Notes: generated by a model not told the origin, from the sequence alone. DNA of 64,000 nucleotides from Sabellastarte sp. h YS-2021 (GCA_964017235.1 OZ024930.1:25920614-25984613); one strand, 5' to 3'; positions 43,586 to 55,957 are shown, counted from the first letter of the stretch. Numbers and translations: made by a program.

Positions 43586-44735
43586 AAAAAAAAATAGCAT
43601 CAGAGATGCCCATAGCCCACAGCCTGGGGAAATAGTTTTCAACACCATGAAATACAGAAGTAGTGAAACAGCAGAAAGATATGGATACTTTCAGAGCAGT
43701 GTCAGTTATAAAAAGATCCAAATAATGTTTAATTAGAGAAAATAACATCTAAAAGAAAGAAAATGTATGTTAAGATAATGTATTAAATCAAGACATTTCA
43801 ATAGCATGATGACAGCATTAACCAGTAAACTAAAAATTACAAAGTTGTATGTTTAATTCTTTGGAGTATAGCTGTCAATGAAAAGCACAATTATACAAAA
43901 GTACATAAACAAATCAGTTAATTGCTGCAATTTATATATCTTTTTTTATAGGAGAAACATGTCTCAAATCTTGCTGGTGAACACACTTTGGCAGAGCCAA
44001 AGTTAAAGGTTACACCATGATGCACACCTACACCCCCTAACCAATGTCCCTACCAAGTGTCAACCTTCTACATCTTACTGAATCCAATAAATAGCCCGGA
44101 CGAGATTTTCAAACTCATGGTTACTATGACTAGGTCACAGGTCAAATCAAGACTACACCATGACGATGCACACCTACAACCCCCAACCAATGTCCCTACC
44201 AAATATCAACTTCCTACACCTTAGAGTTTCTGAGATATATCCCGGGACAAGATTTTATAGGTCAAGGTCACTATGGTAAGGTCAAAGGTCAAATCAAAGT
44301 TACACCATGATGTTGCACACCGGCCTACATTCCTTAACCAATGTCCTTATCAAGTATCAACTTCCTACACCTTATTTTTTCTGAGATACAGCCCGGGAGG
44401 GACCACGGTGGCAGAGTGGTAACACTCTCGCCTCCCACCTCTGAGGCCGGGGTTCGATCCCCAGCACGGCCTCAAGTGGGAAAGCTGGTAGTTGCTTGCC
44501 GTTGGTCGGCAGTTTACAGTACAGAACCCTAATGAACTATATGTACTGGTTTCCTCTGCCCTTCCAACTACCCGTCGTGATATGACCTGTACAGTGTTGA
44601 AAGCGACGTAAAACCCCAAATAAATAAATAAGATACAGCCCGGACAAACTTTTTCCTGCCGCCCACCTACACATCTGGACACCATGGGTGAAAACAATAC
44701 CCCGACAGCCCTTAAGGGCTGTGGGGTAACAATGA
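43586..44735 (+). mobile_element. GGTCA-repeat element, copy with complete ends and a SINE inside
   Basis: The left part ATAGCATCAGAGATGCCC...CCACAGCCTGGGG matches the other copies. Units lie at about 43990-44380. The last unit is split by a SINE (44397-44630). The end CATCTGGACACCATGGGTG leads into the perfect hairpin CAGCCCTTAAGGGCTG (about 44706-44721). Confidence 0.87.
44397..44630 (+). mobile_element. tRNA-derived SINE, copy 2, 13-bp TSD
   Basis: Flanked by AGATACAGCCCGG at 44384-44396 and 44631-44643. The head has good Pol III boxes (GGTGGCAGAGTGGTAACAC; GGGGTTCGATCCCC). The body ends AAGCGACGTAAAACCCCAAA and an (AAATA)n tail, as in tRNA SINEs widespread in molluscs. The head could come from a tRNA-Ser/Leu-like gene; the exact family name was not confirmed. 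Confidence 0.93.
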
Positions 44736-47560
44736 AATATCAAATAGCAATATAATTATATTAATATGTAGTAATTATGAATTTTCAACAAGTATTCAAA
44801 CAGCTTTAACACTACCAAGTCAGTTCTTTCAGTCAAAGCTAATTTTGTCGTACCTTAACAATAGGGACAAATCCAATTAAGTGATCCCTTAAATACTAGT
44901 TAACAAGTCAACACAATAGGAATGACTTTCACACTGTTATGAAAAGACTGGTCAGTGGAAAGCCATTCTTTCCATGTAAGATTACTCTCTGATGTCTTAT
45001 ATGTCTAGGCTGGATTTAACATGATAATGGATTAAGTTTTTTTGGAAGCCATACCTTTTTTTGGTGATTAGTTCACAGATAAAAGACAACCAGTTTATAT
45101 TATTTAGCCCACTTTGATGTACAAATCACAGGTCAATTCACAAAAGGATGAATTTCAAACATCAGAATATGTGTTCTCCAAACACCTGACCAGTGAGTTT
45201 TTTCCTAAGGACAACCTTAATCAAATACAAATGTGTATAAACAAGTAATGTACAAAATAGGGCTATTAATTGCAATTACATCTATCAGTGGAATGCTTGT
45301 TCTCTTAAATTGTGGCTGGGTGGCACACAAAGTCAGTTAGTTCATATGGCATTAGTGTAACCTATCATATGAAAGATGTTTTCCTGTTATCTAGTTGGCT
45401 GAGCCATTTAAAATGGCGGATTGTCATTTTAAATGGCGGATGAGGTAACAATGGCATGTAACAACAGCAAACAGTACACAAGTTTGTTGGCTCAATGTAT
45501 ACTTCTGTGAAAAGATTAAATTTGACTGTTAGTTGTACACATAGGTCATTCTTTGCTCCAAATTTAAAGTACTGACACCCCTATATCAGATTTGCATGAG
45601 AAAACATCAATTATTGTCAGTGTTTGGAATTGTTATTGATTGTTTGAGTTGGAGCACATTAAGCAGACAATGTTGATGCTGTGCTATCTCATTTGCTTAT
45701 GTATTCAGAACTCCATCCCTTATTCCAGCCAGATAAGTAGATACATAAACAAGCCTTTCAGATGTATTCTTCAACAAGATTTCGAATAAAGGAAAGCTGT
45801 AGTTCATTGCATAAAGTTACATCTGATTATAATAATATGATGAACTTCAAGAAAGAAAGGCTACGACATGCTCTAAAACTGTACAGTTTAAAATTTTGTG
45901 TTTGACTGCAGGTACACTGTTTTATGACTGTACACTTTGCAGCATCTAATGATTTCCCCACATTTTATCACTGCTTTCTTAAATTTGTATCAACTCAGAC
46001 CTGTCATTGGAGGGAGGGGGGCAGACATACAAAAAACAACCTGTCCTCTAAACCTTGATGTCAGTTTTCCCATACTTGAAAGAAAAATACAGTCTTATAT
46101 ATGTTGGCTGTAAATAAGTGCAGTTATTTTTTAGAAAGGAAAAGCCCTTTTAATTTTACAGATAAAAAATAAACTTGCAGTATCGATAGATCTTAGTATC
46201 TTGTTTCAGAGCTTATCATTATGTACTCATATAAGACAGCATAGATAATTTTATTGATCGGGCCATTTGTTTGGGCCTGTATTCACTAACACAGATCATG
46301 ATGAGCAAAAAATCAGCTTAAGGTCATAAGGATCAAGCAAAATGGCTCAGCTGATCTTTGGCTCAAGTCTATATCCACAAAGAAAGGATCAGATAAGCCA
46401 AAAAAAAAAAAAAAAATTGGAAAACATCTCATTTAGCAATGCATAAGTTAATTAATTTTTATACATTTTTAACAGCATTTTTATATCTGATTTTCCACAA
46501 AATATGCATGAATATTAAACTGGTTCATTATTTTCTTGTAATGGAATATTTTAAATAGTTCCTATTTTATCAGAAAATTAATCCAGAGTAATAAATCTAT
46601 TTGGTTGAAACCAATTTTTTGTGTGCAGCTTATATACAAATTTATATATATTTGAGCCTTAAGCTAGACTGCTTTTAACTGTAACAAAAAGGATAAATTC
46701 TTTACACCTCCCCCTCCCTCTCCCTCCTTCTGTCTGACATAAACATGAGAAAGCAGTATAAAATTAAATTTCCTATCTGTTTATAAAACAGTCCAAATAC
46801 CCAGTAAATATTGAGAGATAAGTCTTGAAGTGAGTTATAAATAGAGCGATGCATGAATTCTACTTTGCGGTTGTCAGATTACATCAATAAGAATTGTTAA
46901 CATAATACACTGAAAAGTAGACTTGCTCCAAGTCTTTGTTTTTCTTATTCCACCAAATCTGACATACATGCAATCATTATGAACCCATCCTGATGGGTGG
47001 GGAAATTACTGAGGTATGAAATACTTTTGTCAGTCCTACATTCCGGTAAAAAAGTCATTCAGTCCTCATGTAATACCTAAGACAAAACCACTTGAGGAAA
47101 GTCTAACAGAAAAGTGGCGAATTTCAGATACGTGGTGAATTTCACATTTCTTTCTCTAATGTTTTCTTTTTGTCGGAGTCAGTCAGTACAAATACAAATA
47201 ATAAACCTGTGACCGTTTTTTTTTGTTCTGTTGGGAGCAAAACATGCCTGTCAGCAGATTAGAAATCCAACTTATTAACAAACGACCGCCTTATCAATTA
47301 AATGAATGATGATGTGAAATGGAATTTCTATTACTTTTTATATCTTTATGAATTTGAGTAACTGTGTTACATTTTATTTTAGCCCATCAGTACATCTAGG
47401 ACCAGGAAAAAGACTTCAAAAGACTGCCACCCAAGATACATTTTTCTAATGTATATAAATTTTAAAAAAATGTTTTGTGAATATGTATCCATTTCAATAA
47501 CACGTGTTCGATGAAATATGTTTGAAATAAATTATATTTACTGCATCTTGTCAAAGTTCA
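44736..47560. other. 2.8-kb region without recognised genes
   Basis: Contains tandem 'cattttaaatggcggat' words at about 45408-45440 (AAATGGCGG resembles a YY1 core) and a possible fold-back fragment at 46275-46400. No exon or family signature found on either strand. Confidence 0.4.
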
Positions 47561-47789
47561 ATGAATTGTCCTGCAAAAATCCCAAGACAAAGAATTGTAG
47601 CAAAAAATTGTAGCAAAAATTTCAAGATTGTAGCAAAAATTCCAGATAGAAACTTCTGGTCATCTAGTAGGTGGGGTCTCTGTAGCAATATCCGTGCGAC
47701 ACCCCCTCCCCCACATCTCCGTCGCCGCTGCCCCCTCCCCCCACATCTCTCGCCTCTTTGTACAAGTTGGGCAGAAGTCCGAGCTTTAG

Positions 47790-48050
47790 AATGTACCGAT
47801 AAAGACTGGTTCTCGCCCCTGGTATCCGATCAGAAGGGGAGAGGGAAGGGGAAGTCTCGAGGAAGAAATGCCAAAAGTAAACACAGATTACAATGGCAAA
47901 TTATGACAGACATTCAGATGACTTTAGTGCCTCACGTGTAGTCAGCATAATCAACACCAAAACTAGAGAAAACTACACGGTATGCTCCGGTGGATATTTA
48001 CGTGCAACTCGTGACCACGGGTCTACGTATGGTCGATGGTCCAGTTTTCG
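47790..48050 (+). other. Possible 5' coding exon interrupted by a transposon (weak)
   Basis: A purine-rich, CpG-containing stretch holds an ATG at about 47893 opening MANYDRHSDDFSASRVVSII and onward to the insertion at 48051. Base composition is unlike the AT-rich surroundings. There is no homology I recognise, and the element at 48051 cuts the frame. It may be chance. Confidence 0.2.
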
Positions 48051-48491
48051 GTATATGAGCAAGTCGCCGACAAAACAACTCGCAGACAGCAACTCGCCGA
48101 CAAAACTCGCCGACAATTTTATCCGTTTGAATAAGAGGGTATGCGTACTTTAACATTTTAAACCAATAAAACTCATGGAGGAATTCCTCACGGACATAGC
48201 ACCCAAGTCATTAATATTCATGAGAAGATATGAGGTCACGGATTTCTCCTGGTATTTCCTTGCAATACTTTATAAAATAGAAGCATAGACGAAGATCAAA
48301 TACTTTAAACTCCAGAACTCACGGCATGTACACTCTAGTTATTAATATTCATAAGAAGATGTGAGGTCACGGATTTCCCCTGGTATTTGCAATACTTTAT
48401 AAAATAGAAGCATATGCACTCGTCCATTGTCGGCGAGTCTTGTCGGCGAGTTGCTGTCTGCGAGTTGTTTTGTCGGCGACTTGCACGTAAT
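48051..48491. mobile_element. Inverted-repeat element with four AACTCGCNGAC motifs, 11-bp direct repeat flanks
   Basis: 59-bp ends with one mismatch: GCAAGTCGCCGACAAAACAA at the left, mirrored at the right. Within each arm AACTCGC(A/C)GACA-like words recur. Flanked by TCCAGTTTTCG at 48040-48050 and 48492-48502, longer than a TA duplication. The centre consists of two diverged ~120-bp direct repeats with 'gaggtcacggatttc(t/c)cctgg'. Confidence 0.85.
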
Positions 48492-48626
48492 TCCAGTTTT
48501 CGTGCTAGCACTAGTTTTTGTGTGTTTGCAGCATATTTAACAATATCTCAGCCAATATAAAACAAAATTTCTTCAAATAAAAACTGACAAAATCTACTGG
48601 TATTTTTCTTTAAAATGATACTTTTA

Positions 48627-48853
48627 CTGCTTCCCTGCATAAGTTGGCCGCGGGTCGTAAGTTGCCCGTCATCATCATATTTTGAAATTTCTATAAATCT
48701 AAAGGCCTGTATCATTCTTGAATGGTCTATTATAATAAGATTTATTATAACTACCACTTTTAAAACCTGTGCAGACACACATTCGTCTGTTTGATACATT
48801 TAAATGAGTGGCGGCCAACTTACGACCCGCGGCCAACTTATGCAGGGAAGCAG
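48627..48853. mobile_element. TA-type inverted-repeat element, TACTGCTTCCCTGCATAAGT family
   Basis: About 45-bp nearly perfect ends; CATAAGTTGGCCGC and CGTAAGTTGCCCG repeat within the arm. TA at 48625-48626 and 48854-48855. Same family as 31651-31856. Non-coding, 227 bp. Confidence 0.9.
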
Positions 48854-49871
48854 TATCATTTCTGTAGTTGAATCAGGTACTTAGTTATCACTTGTTAAAC
48901 TCTTTTAGTCCTTATTTTGGGTTCATGCAATAGTTTGTTTGCCAATATTATAAATTTTTATCAATGCAATGTGAAATTTTGTTAATCTTTAATTGCTTGT
49001 GAATCTGCCAATAAATAACCAATTTTTACAATTAAAACACCATTGGAAAGTTTATTGTGTAGCGTTCAACAGTTATGTCTTTGTTTGTGAATAATATTGT
49101 GCAAAATTGTTTAATTTTAAAGTTTATGAAATGGCCAACAGATAGCATGAAAACTGGATTAGTAACCCTGTGACATATAACCTTTGACATTCAAAATTAA
49201 ATGAATGCAACAAATATTTTTCAGCATTTTAGTGGATATTTTCTTCATAATTCAGCATAAATAATGCCTGAAGTATTTTATAGTTGTGGAGAACTTAGTG
49301 TAAACTTGTTTTATCACATACTTTATTGATATTTTTTATTAAGTAGCATGATTACTGGTGCAACTGACATACATAAAATCATTGCAGGCATATCGCCGCA
49401 CGTCCCATTATCGACCACTTCCTATTATCGACCGGGAACAAATATCACCTTTCTTAGGTCACATGACTGCGTTTCGAATTTGCCGATCGGAGAATTGAAT
49501 GTAAATAACTTCTGAAATAATATCTCACAAAACTTGCAAAAAGATGAGGTTAAAGCAGGTATGAAATTTTTAAAATTAAAAAGTGTATGTGATAATTGCT
49601 CAAGACACTAATGTCTGTTTTTCACAATTTATGAATCTTTAATTTTAAAGTATTTTATAAATGTTTCTGTCACTAAGTTCATTTCTCTACTGTAGAATTC
49701 TGTTTATTTTTGATCCAAACCAATAAATAGGTCTAAATTGTTCAGAATAATGTGTACTAAGCCTGAGAGAGTGATATGGTCCTTATGGTTCCTCTCCCAG
49801 AAAAGTTAAAAATTGTTTCTCAAATATTTCTTTTACTTCATTTTAAAAGAAGGTTTTGTGGCATATTATTG

Positions 49872-50010
49872 CAGAAAAATCCTGACCATGTTGTCAAAAA
49901 GTGTATCCTTTATGATGCCGATCATCTGATCTTTGCATTGTAAGCTGTGCTTGAGGAAGGTTACTCAAGTAGAGGTGCAGCCAAGTTTTTGAGACTTTTT
50001 CTCTTTACTG
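49872..50010 (+). pseudogene. Remnant of a pogo/CENP-B-type HTH transposase N-terminus
   Basis: One frame reads KNPDHVVKKCILYDADHLIF, then AL, a stop, then AVLEEGYSSRGAAKF. The spacing YDA..L..A...V..G.S.R.AA matches the psq-type helix-turn-helix that opens pogo/Tigger and Jerky-type transposases. One in-frame stop and loss of the rest make it dead. Confidence 0.45.
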
Positions 50011-50144
50011 TGAATAAAAAAGTAGTGATGCATCAGCCCTGCAAACATAAGATATTCCAGATCCTAATTATTACAATTTTGTGTATGCTGATACAATAAA
50101 TTTCATACTTTTATCAATTTCTGTTATCAATAGTACTTTTTATT

Positions 50145-50174
50145 ATGTCAGCTGACTTGTCAGTCAGCTGGCAT
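50145..50174. repeat. Terminal hairpin of the satellite-bearing element
   Basis: ATGTCAGCTGAC / GTCAGCTGGCAT forms a 12-bp stem with one mismatch. Outward it reads ...GACATAATAAA. Inward comes a GC-rich block (GGCGTGGGCGCACGCGTCCA), then the tandem array. This is the same plan as 17347 and 56275. Confidence 0.7.
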
Positions 50175-50569
50175 TATGTTGTCACTCTGCGGCGTGGGCG
50201 CACGCGTCCACGTCCGCGTGAACAACTTCTCCTCCAAAACTACAAGGCCTAGAGACGTGCTGTTTTTTTTAAAAGATACCTTATCTATCGAGGATGAAAA
50301 ATTGTTCAAGGCATGCAAATCTGTCTGTTCGTCTGTTTGCTAGAGACATTACAAGGGGGGTACCCCCAGCAAAAGTGTGAAAATTTCAACTTTTTATCAC
50401 AATTTTGTCAGTGACTATTGCAGGGATTTCTCTCATATCTTGCATATATGTACTAGGCCAGAGGTAGATTCTCTTGTGTGAGTATGAGACCTGGATCTGT
50501 CTTACTTTTTTTTAAATAATTTTTTTTAATAATTTTTAATGCATTAAAATTCATGAAATCATGCACAAA

Positions 50570-53500
50570 ATCATTTATAACTTGAAAACTGTTGCATCTA
50601 GAGCATTTTGTTAAAATATGTTATTCAGCTACCTTTTTCATAGCTACAATATGGTGAGTAAGTTGGGTGCCTGTCTCAATAGCTAAGTGAGTAATAGCTA
50701 CTTTTGGGCTTTTCAGTAACTTCCATCATGAGTAGAATCACTTGTAACTTAAAAACTATTGCATTTAGAGAATTTCGTATAAATACAGTATGTTATTCAG
50801 CTACTTTTGGGTCAGCTATAACATAGTAAAATTTTAGACCTGTAGCTCATGGCATAGCTGAGTAATAGCTACTTTTAGGTTATCACTGTTGAGTAAATCG
50901 CTTATAACTTCAAAACTATTGCATTTAGAGAATTTCGTATAAATATGTTATTCAGCTACTTTTGGGTCAGCTATAACATAGTAAAATTTCAGACCTGTAG
51001 CTCATGGCATAGCTGAGTAATAGCTACTTTTAGGTTATCACTGTTGAGTAAATCGCTTATAACTTGGAAACTATTGCATTTAGAGTATTTTGTTTCATAT
51101 GTTATTCACCTATTTTGGGATCAGCTATAACATAGTGAAGTTTCAGATCTGTGGCTCATTGCATAGCTGAGTAATAGCTACTTTGAAGTTCTCCCTATTG
51201 AGTAAATCAGTTGTAATTGGAAAACTATTGCATTTACAGAATTTCGTATAAATATGTTATTCAGCTACTTTTGGGTCAGCTATAACATAGTAAAATTTCA
51301 GACCTGTAGCTCATGGCATAGCTGAGTAATAGCTACTTTTAGGTCATCACTATTGAGTAAATCAGTTGTAACTTGAAAACTATTGGATTTACAGTATTTT
51401 GCTTAAATATGTTGTTCACCTACTTTTGGGTCAGCTATAACATAGTAAAATTTCAGACCTGTAGCTCATTGCATAGCTGAGTAATAACTACTTTGAAGTT
51501 CTCACTATTGAGTAAATCAGTTGTAATTGCAAAACTATTGCATTTAGAGAATTTAGTATAAATATGTTATTCAGCTACTTTTGGGTCAGCTATAACATAG
51601 TAAAATTTCAGACCTGTAGCTCATGGCATAGCTGAGTAATAGCTACTTTTAGGTCATCACTATTGAGTAAATCGCTTATAACTTGGAAATTATTGCATTT
51701 AGAGTATTTTGTTTCAATATGTTATTCACCTATTTTGGGGTCAGCTATAACATAGTGAAGTTCCAGACCTGTGTGACTCATTGCATAGCTGAGTAATAGC
51801 TACTTTGAAGTTCTCAATGTTGAGTAAATCACTTGTAATTTGAAAACTATTGCATTTAGAGAATTTAGTATAAATATGTTATTCAGCTATTTTTGGGTCA
51901 GCTATAACATAGTAAAATTTCAGACCTGTAGCTCATGGTATAGCTGAGTAATAGCTACTTTTAGGTTATCACTGTTGAGTAAATCACTTATAACTTGAAA
52001 ACTATTGCATTTAGAGTATTTTGTTGCAATATGTTATTCACCTATTTTGGGGTCAGCTATAACATAGTGAAGTTCCAGACCTGTGGCTCATTGCATAGCT
52101 GAGTAATAGCTACTTTGAAGTTCTCACTGTTGAGTAAATCAGTTGTAATTGGAAAACTATTGCCTTTACAGAAATTTGTGCAAATATGTTATTCAGCTAC
52201 TTTTGGGTCAGCTATAACATAGTGAAATTACAGACCTGTAGCTCATGGCACAACTGAGCAATAGCTATTCTCAGGCACTGACTGTTGAGTAAACCAGCTA
52301 TAACTTGAAAAATATCGCATTTGGAGTATTTTGTTAAAATATATTGTTCACCTACTTTTGGATTAGCTATAACATAGTGAGATTACAGACCTATAGCTCA
52401 TGGCATAGCGGAGCAATACCTATTTTCAGGTTCTCACTATTGAGTAAATCAGTTGTAACTTGAAAACTATTGCATTTACAGTATTTTGCTTAAAGATGTT
52501 CTTCACCTACTTTTAGGTCAGCTATAACAGAGCAAAAATTCAGACATGTAGCTCATTGCATAGCTGAGTAATAGTTACTTTGAGGTTCTCACTCTTGAGT
52601 AAATCAGTTGTAATTGGAAAACTATTGCATTTAGAGAATTTCGTATAAATATGTTATTCAGCTACTTTTGGGTCAGCTATAACATAGTAAAATTTCAGAC
52701 CTGTAGCTCATGGCATAGCTGAGTAATAGCTACTTTTAGGTCATCACTATTGAGTAAATCAGTTGTAACTTGAAAACTATTGGATTTACAGTATTTTGCT
52801 TAAATATGTTGTTATCCTACTTTTGGGTCAGCTATAACATAGTAAAATTTCAGACCTGTAGCTCATTGCATAGCTGAGTAATAACTACTTTGAAGTTCTC
52901 ACTATTGAGTAAATCAGTTGCAATTGCAAAACTATTGCATTTAGAGAATTTAGTATAAATATGTTATTCAGCTACTTTTGGGTCAGCTATAACATAGTAA
53001 AATTTCAGACCTGTAGCTCATGGCATAGCTGAGTAATAGCTACTTTTAGGTCATCACTATTGAGTAAATCGCTTATAACTTGGAAATTATTGCATTTACA
53101 GTATTTTGTTTCAATATGTTATTCACCTATTTTGGGGTCAGCTATAACATAGTGAAGTTCCAGACCTGTGTGACTCATTGCATAGCTGAGTAATAGCTAC
53201 TTTGAAGTTCTCAATGTTGAGTAAATCACTTGTAATTTGAAAACTATTGCATTTAGAGAATTTAGTATAAATATGTTATTCAGCTATTTTTGGGTCAGCT
53301 ATAACATAGTAAAATTTCAGACCTGTAGCTCATGGTATAGCTGAGTAATAGCTACTTTTAGGTTATCACTGTTGAGTAAATCACTTATAACTTGAAAACT
53401 ATTGCATTTAGAGTATTTTGTTGCAATATGTTATTCACCTATTTTGGGGTCAGCTATAACATAGTGAAGTTCCAGACCTGTGGCTCATTGCATAGCTGAG

Positions 53501-54150
53501 TAATAGCTACTTTGAAGTTCTCACTGTTGAGTAAATCAGTTGTAATTGGAAAACTATTGCCTTTACAGAAATTTGTGCAAATATGTTATTCAGCTACTTT
53601 TGGGTCAGCTATAACATAGTGAAATTACAGACCTGTAGCTCATGGCACAACTGAGCAATAGCTATTCTCAGGCACTGACTGTTGAGTAAACCAGCTATAA
53701 CTTGAAAAATATCGCATTTGGAGTATTTTGTTAAAATATATTGTTCACCTACTTTTGGATTAGCTATAACATAGTGAGATTACAGACCTATAGCTCATGG
53801 CATAGCGGAGCAATACCTATTTTCAGGTTCTCACTATTGAGTAAATCAGTTGTAACTTGAAAACTATTGCATTTACAGTATTTTGCTTAAAGATGTTCTT
53901 CACCTACTTTTAGGTCAGCTATAACAGAGCAAAAATTCAGACATGTAGCTCATTGCATAGCTGAGAAATAGTTACTTTGAGCTTCTCACTCTTGAGTAAA
54001 TCAGTTGTAACTTGAAAATTATTACATTTAGAGTATTTTGTTAAATATGTTATTCACAGACGTTTTGGTCAGCTATAACATAGTGAAATTGCAGACCTCT
54101 ATGTCATGGCATAGCTGAGCAATAGCTTCTTTCAGGTTCTCACTGTTGAG
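50570..54150. repeat. Satellite array, ~174-bp unit, ~20 units, with a ~1.39-kb higher-order duplication
   Basis: Each unit holds 'tcagctataacatagt', 'cagacctgtagctcat', 'catagctgagtaatagcta' and 'ttgagtaaatc'. Segments about 51190-52580 and 52580-53970 are almost identical, including rare variants such as 'ctgtgtgactcattg', so a block of eight units was recently duplicated. Confidence 0.93.
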
Positions 54151-54990
54151 TAAATCATTGTATCCAACCTGTAGGAAATCATGGGCTGGGAATCTGTTAA
54201 TATGGTCCGATTTGACCTTGGAACCCCCCCTTCAAGGTCAAATGAGGATAGCCAAACATAAAAGTGCTTATAACTCGCTTATTATTGGTCCTAGAGGTTG
54301 GAATGAAAACCAACCTATAGAAAATCATGAGCTGGGAATTTTTTGGTGTGGTTGGATTTCACCTTGGACCCCTCCTTCAAGGTCAAATGAGGATAGCCAA
54401 ACTTAAAAGTGCTTATAACTCACTTATTATTGGTCCTAGAGGTTTCGAATGGAAAACCAACCTATAGAAAATAATGGGCTGGGAATCTTTTGGTGTGGTC
54501 GGATTTGGCCTTAGACCCCTCCTTCCAGGTCAAACGAAGATAGCCAAACTTAAAGTGCTTATAACTCGCGTATTATTGGTCTTGGAGGTTTGGGATGGTA
54601 AACCAACATATAGGAAATCATGGGCTGGGATTCTTTTGGTGTGGTCAGATTTGACCTGGGACCCCTCCTTCAAGGTCAATTGAGGATAGCCAAACTTACA
54701 ATTGCTTAGAACTCGCTTATTATTGGTCCTACAAATTTGGGATGGTAAACAAGCTACAGGAAATCATGGGCTGGGAATTTTTTTGTGTGGTCGGATTTGA
54801 CCTTGGACCCCCTCCTTCAAGGTCAAACAAGGATAGCCAAACTTAAAAAGTGCCTATGACTCACTTATTATTGGTCCGAGAGGTTTGGGATGGTAAACCA
54901 TCCTAAATTCTTTGGCTGGGAATCTTTTGGTATGGTCAGATTTGACCTTTGGACCCCTTCTTCATGGTCGAACGAGGATATTGCATTTAT
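54150..54990. repeat. Second satellite array, ~147-bp unit, ~5.7 units
   Basis: 'atcatgggctgggaat', 'gatttgaccttggacccc', 'ttcaaggtcaaa', 'gataactcgcttattattgg' recur near 54180, 54327, 54473, 54620, 54765 and 54905. It abuts the previous array without a gap. Confidence 0.92.
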
Positions 54991-55542
54991 AGTATTTCTT
55001 TAAATATTTTTAACCTACTTTTTACACTTAAACAATTACCTTATTACTTTATTTCATAATACCATTTGCAGGGCACAACTTTTTTGTCCTTTTCTTCTGT
55101 CAGCTTCGGAATATCTTTCGAACATGCTGTTCAGTTACCATGTACTGTATTTCTGTACAGCCCTTTCCCTGATAATTATGCTTTCCTCTCATTATCACCA
55201 TCACAAATCAAAAACATTCAGTCAGCTGACACAGTGCCCGTTCACGGGCACTCTCCTCTTGTTAACCTTACAACCTTAAATCTGCTACTTCTGGCTTTAG
55301 ATGCAACCTTTAGTCATGTGATCGATAATTGGAAGTGAGGCTTCCTGTATAGCAAGTGTGACATACCTAAGAAAAACAATCATTTCTGTGCAAAATATCA
55401 TATCAAAACAGGATATATACATGCCAATACATAGATAACATAATATGACAATAACCAACTGGATATTTTCAAAGGTATGTTATTTCATATTATTTATCGG
55501 CAACTTTCCTGCTTATGTGGTTGATAATTGGACGTGCGAGGA
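54991..55542. other. Right part of the pogo-like composite
   Basis: Includes a small hairpin GTGCCCGTTCACGGGCAC at about 55233. An open frame at 55066-55338 has no family signature. Confidence 0.4.
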
Positions 55543-55557
55543 TACTGTACAGTATCC
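55540..55557. repeat. Perfect 18-bp palindrome at the element border
   Basis: GGATACTGTACAGTATCC is its own reverse complement and spans the inferred right TA of the pogo-like element. It may be two abutting element ends. Confidence 0.6.
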
Positions 55558-55740
55558 TTGCGTTGCCGGTTTTCGACGGTCTTACGCATTTTAATCCATT
55601 TTTGTTTCTTTCATCAGTCCCTTCGGTATTTTAAACTTAAAATTTAAAAATATGCTGTTTAAGTGGCGAGAACAAATATAATGGGTTAAATATTTTAATT
55701 AATTTTTTTTTTATTATTTGATTCAATTTCTCTGTGTATA

Positions 55741-55955
55741 CTGCTCAGCTACCCAAGTTTGTCGCCTACCCAAGTTCGTCACCTGCGTTTATTGACAATA
55801 TTTAAACCTATTAGCAATTATCTTTCTTTGTAGGGTAATACATCAATGTTATAAGCACCTGTTCCGCTTGTCTCAGTATCAATATTGCTTGTCCTTTTCA
55901 GTTTTTAAGGCAGGTGACAAACATGGGTAGGCGACGAACTTGGGTAGCTGAGCAG
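55741..55955. mobile_element. TA-type inverted-repeat element, CTACCCAAGTTTGTCGCC family
   Basis: TACTGCTCAGCTACCCAAGT at the left and its inverted match at the right, TA at 55739-55740 and 55956-55957. CTACCCAAGTTTGTCGCC is followed at once by CTACCCAAGTTCGTCACC. 215 bp, non-coding. Confidence 0.92.
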
Positions 55956-55957
55956 TA

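Larger units (their letters stand above)
49393..55542 (+). mobile_element. Pogo-like element swollen by satellite arrays (composite)
   Basis: Left end TATCGCCGCACGTCC...ATTATCGACCAC and inverted right end TATCCTCGCACGTCC...ATTATCAACCAC, TA at 49391-49392 and 55543-55544. The left arm has (C/T)ATTATCGACC twice, 16 bp apart. A second right-hand motif occurs near 55317 (GATCGATAATTGGAAG). Inside are a transposase-like remnant (about 49870-50000), two satellite arrays (50.57-54.99 kb) and a tail. Other explanations, such as two separate broken elements, remain possible. Confidence 0.55.

Noticed and set aside
50570..54990. Regular repeats that could suggest a CRISPR array
   Set aside because: Units of 147-174 bp are repeated whole, with no short repeat plus unique spacer pattern, in an intron-bearing animal genome.
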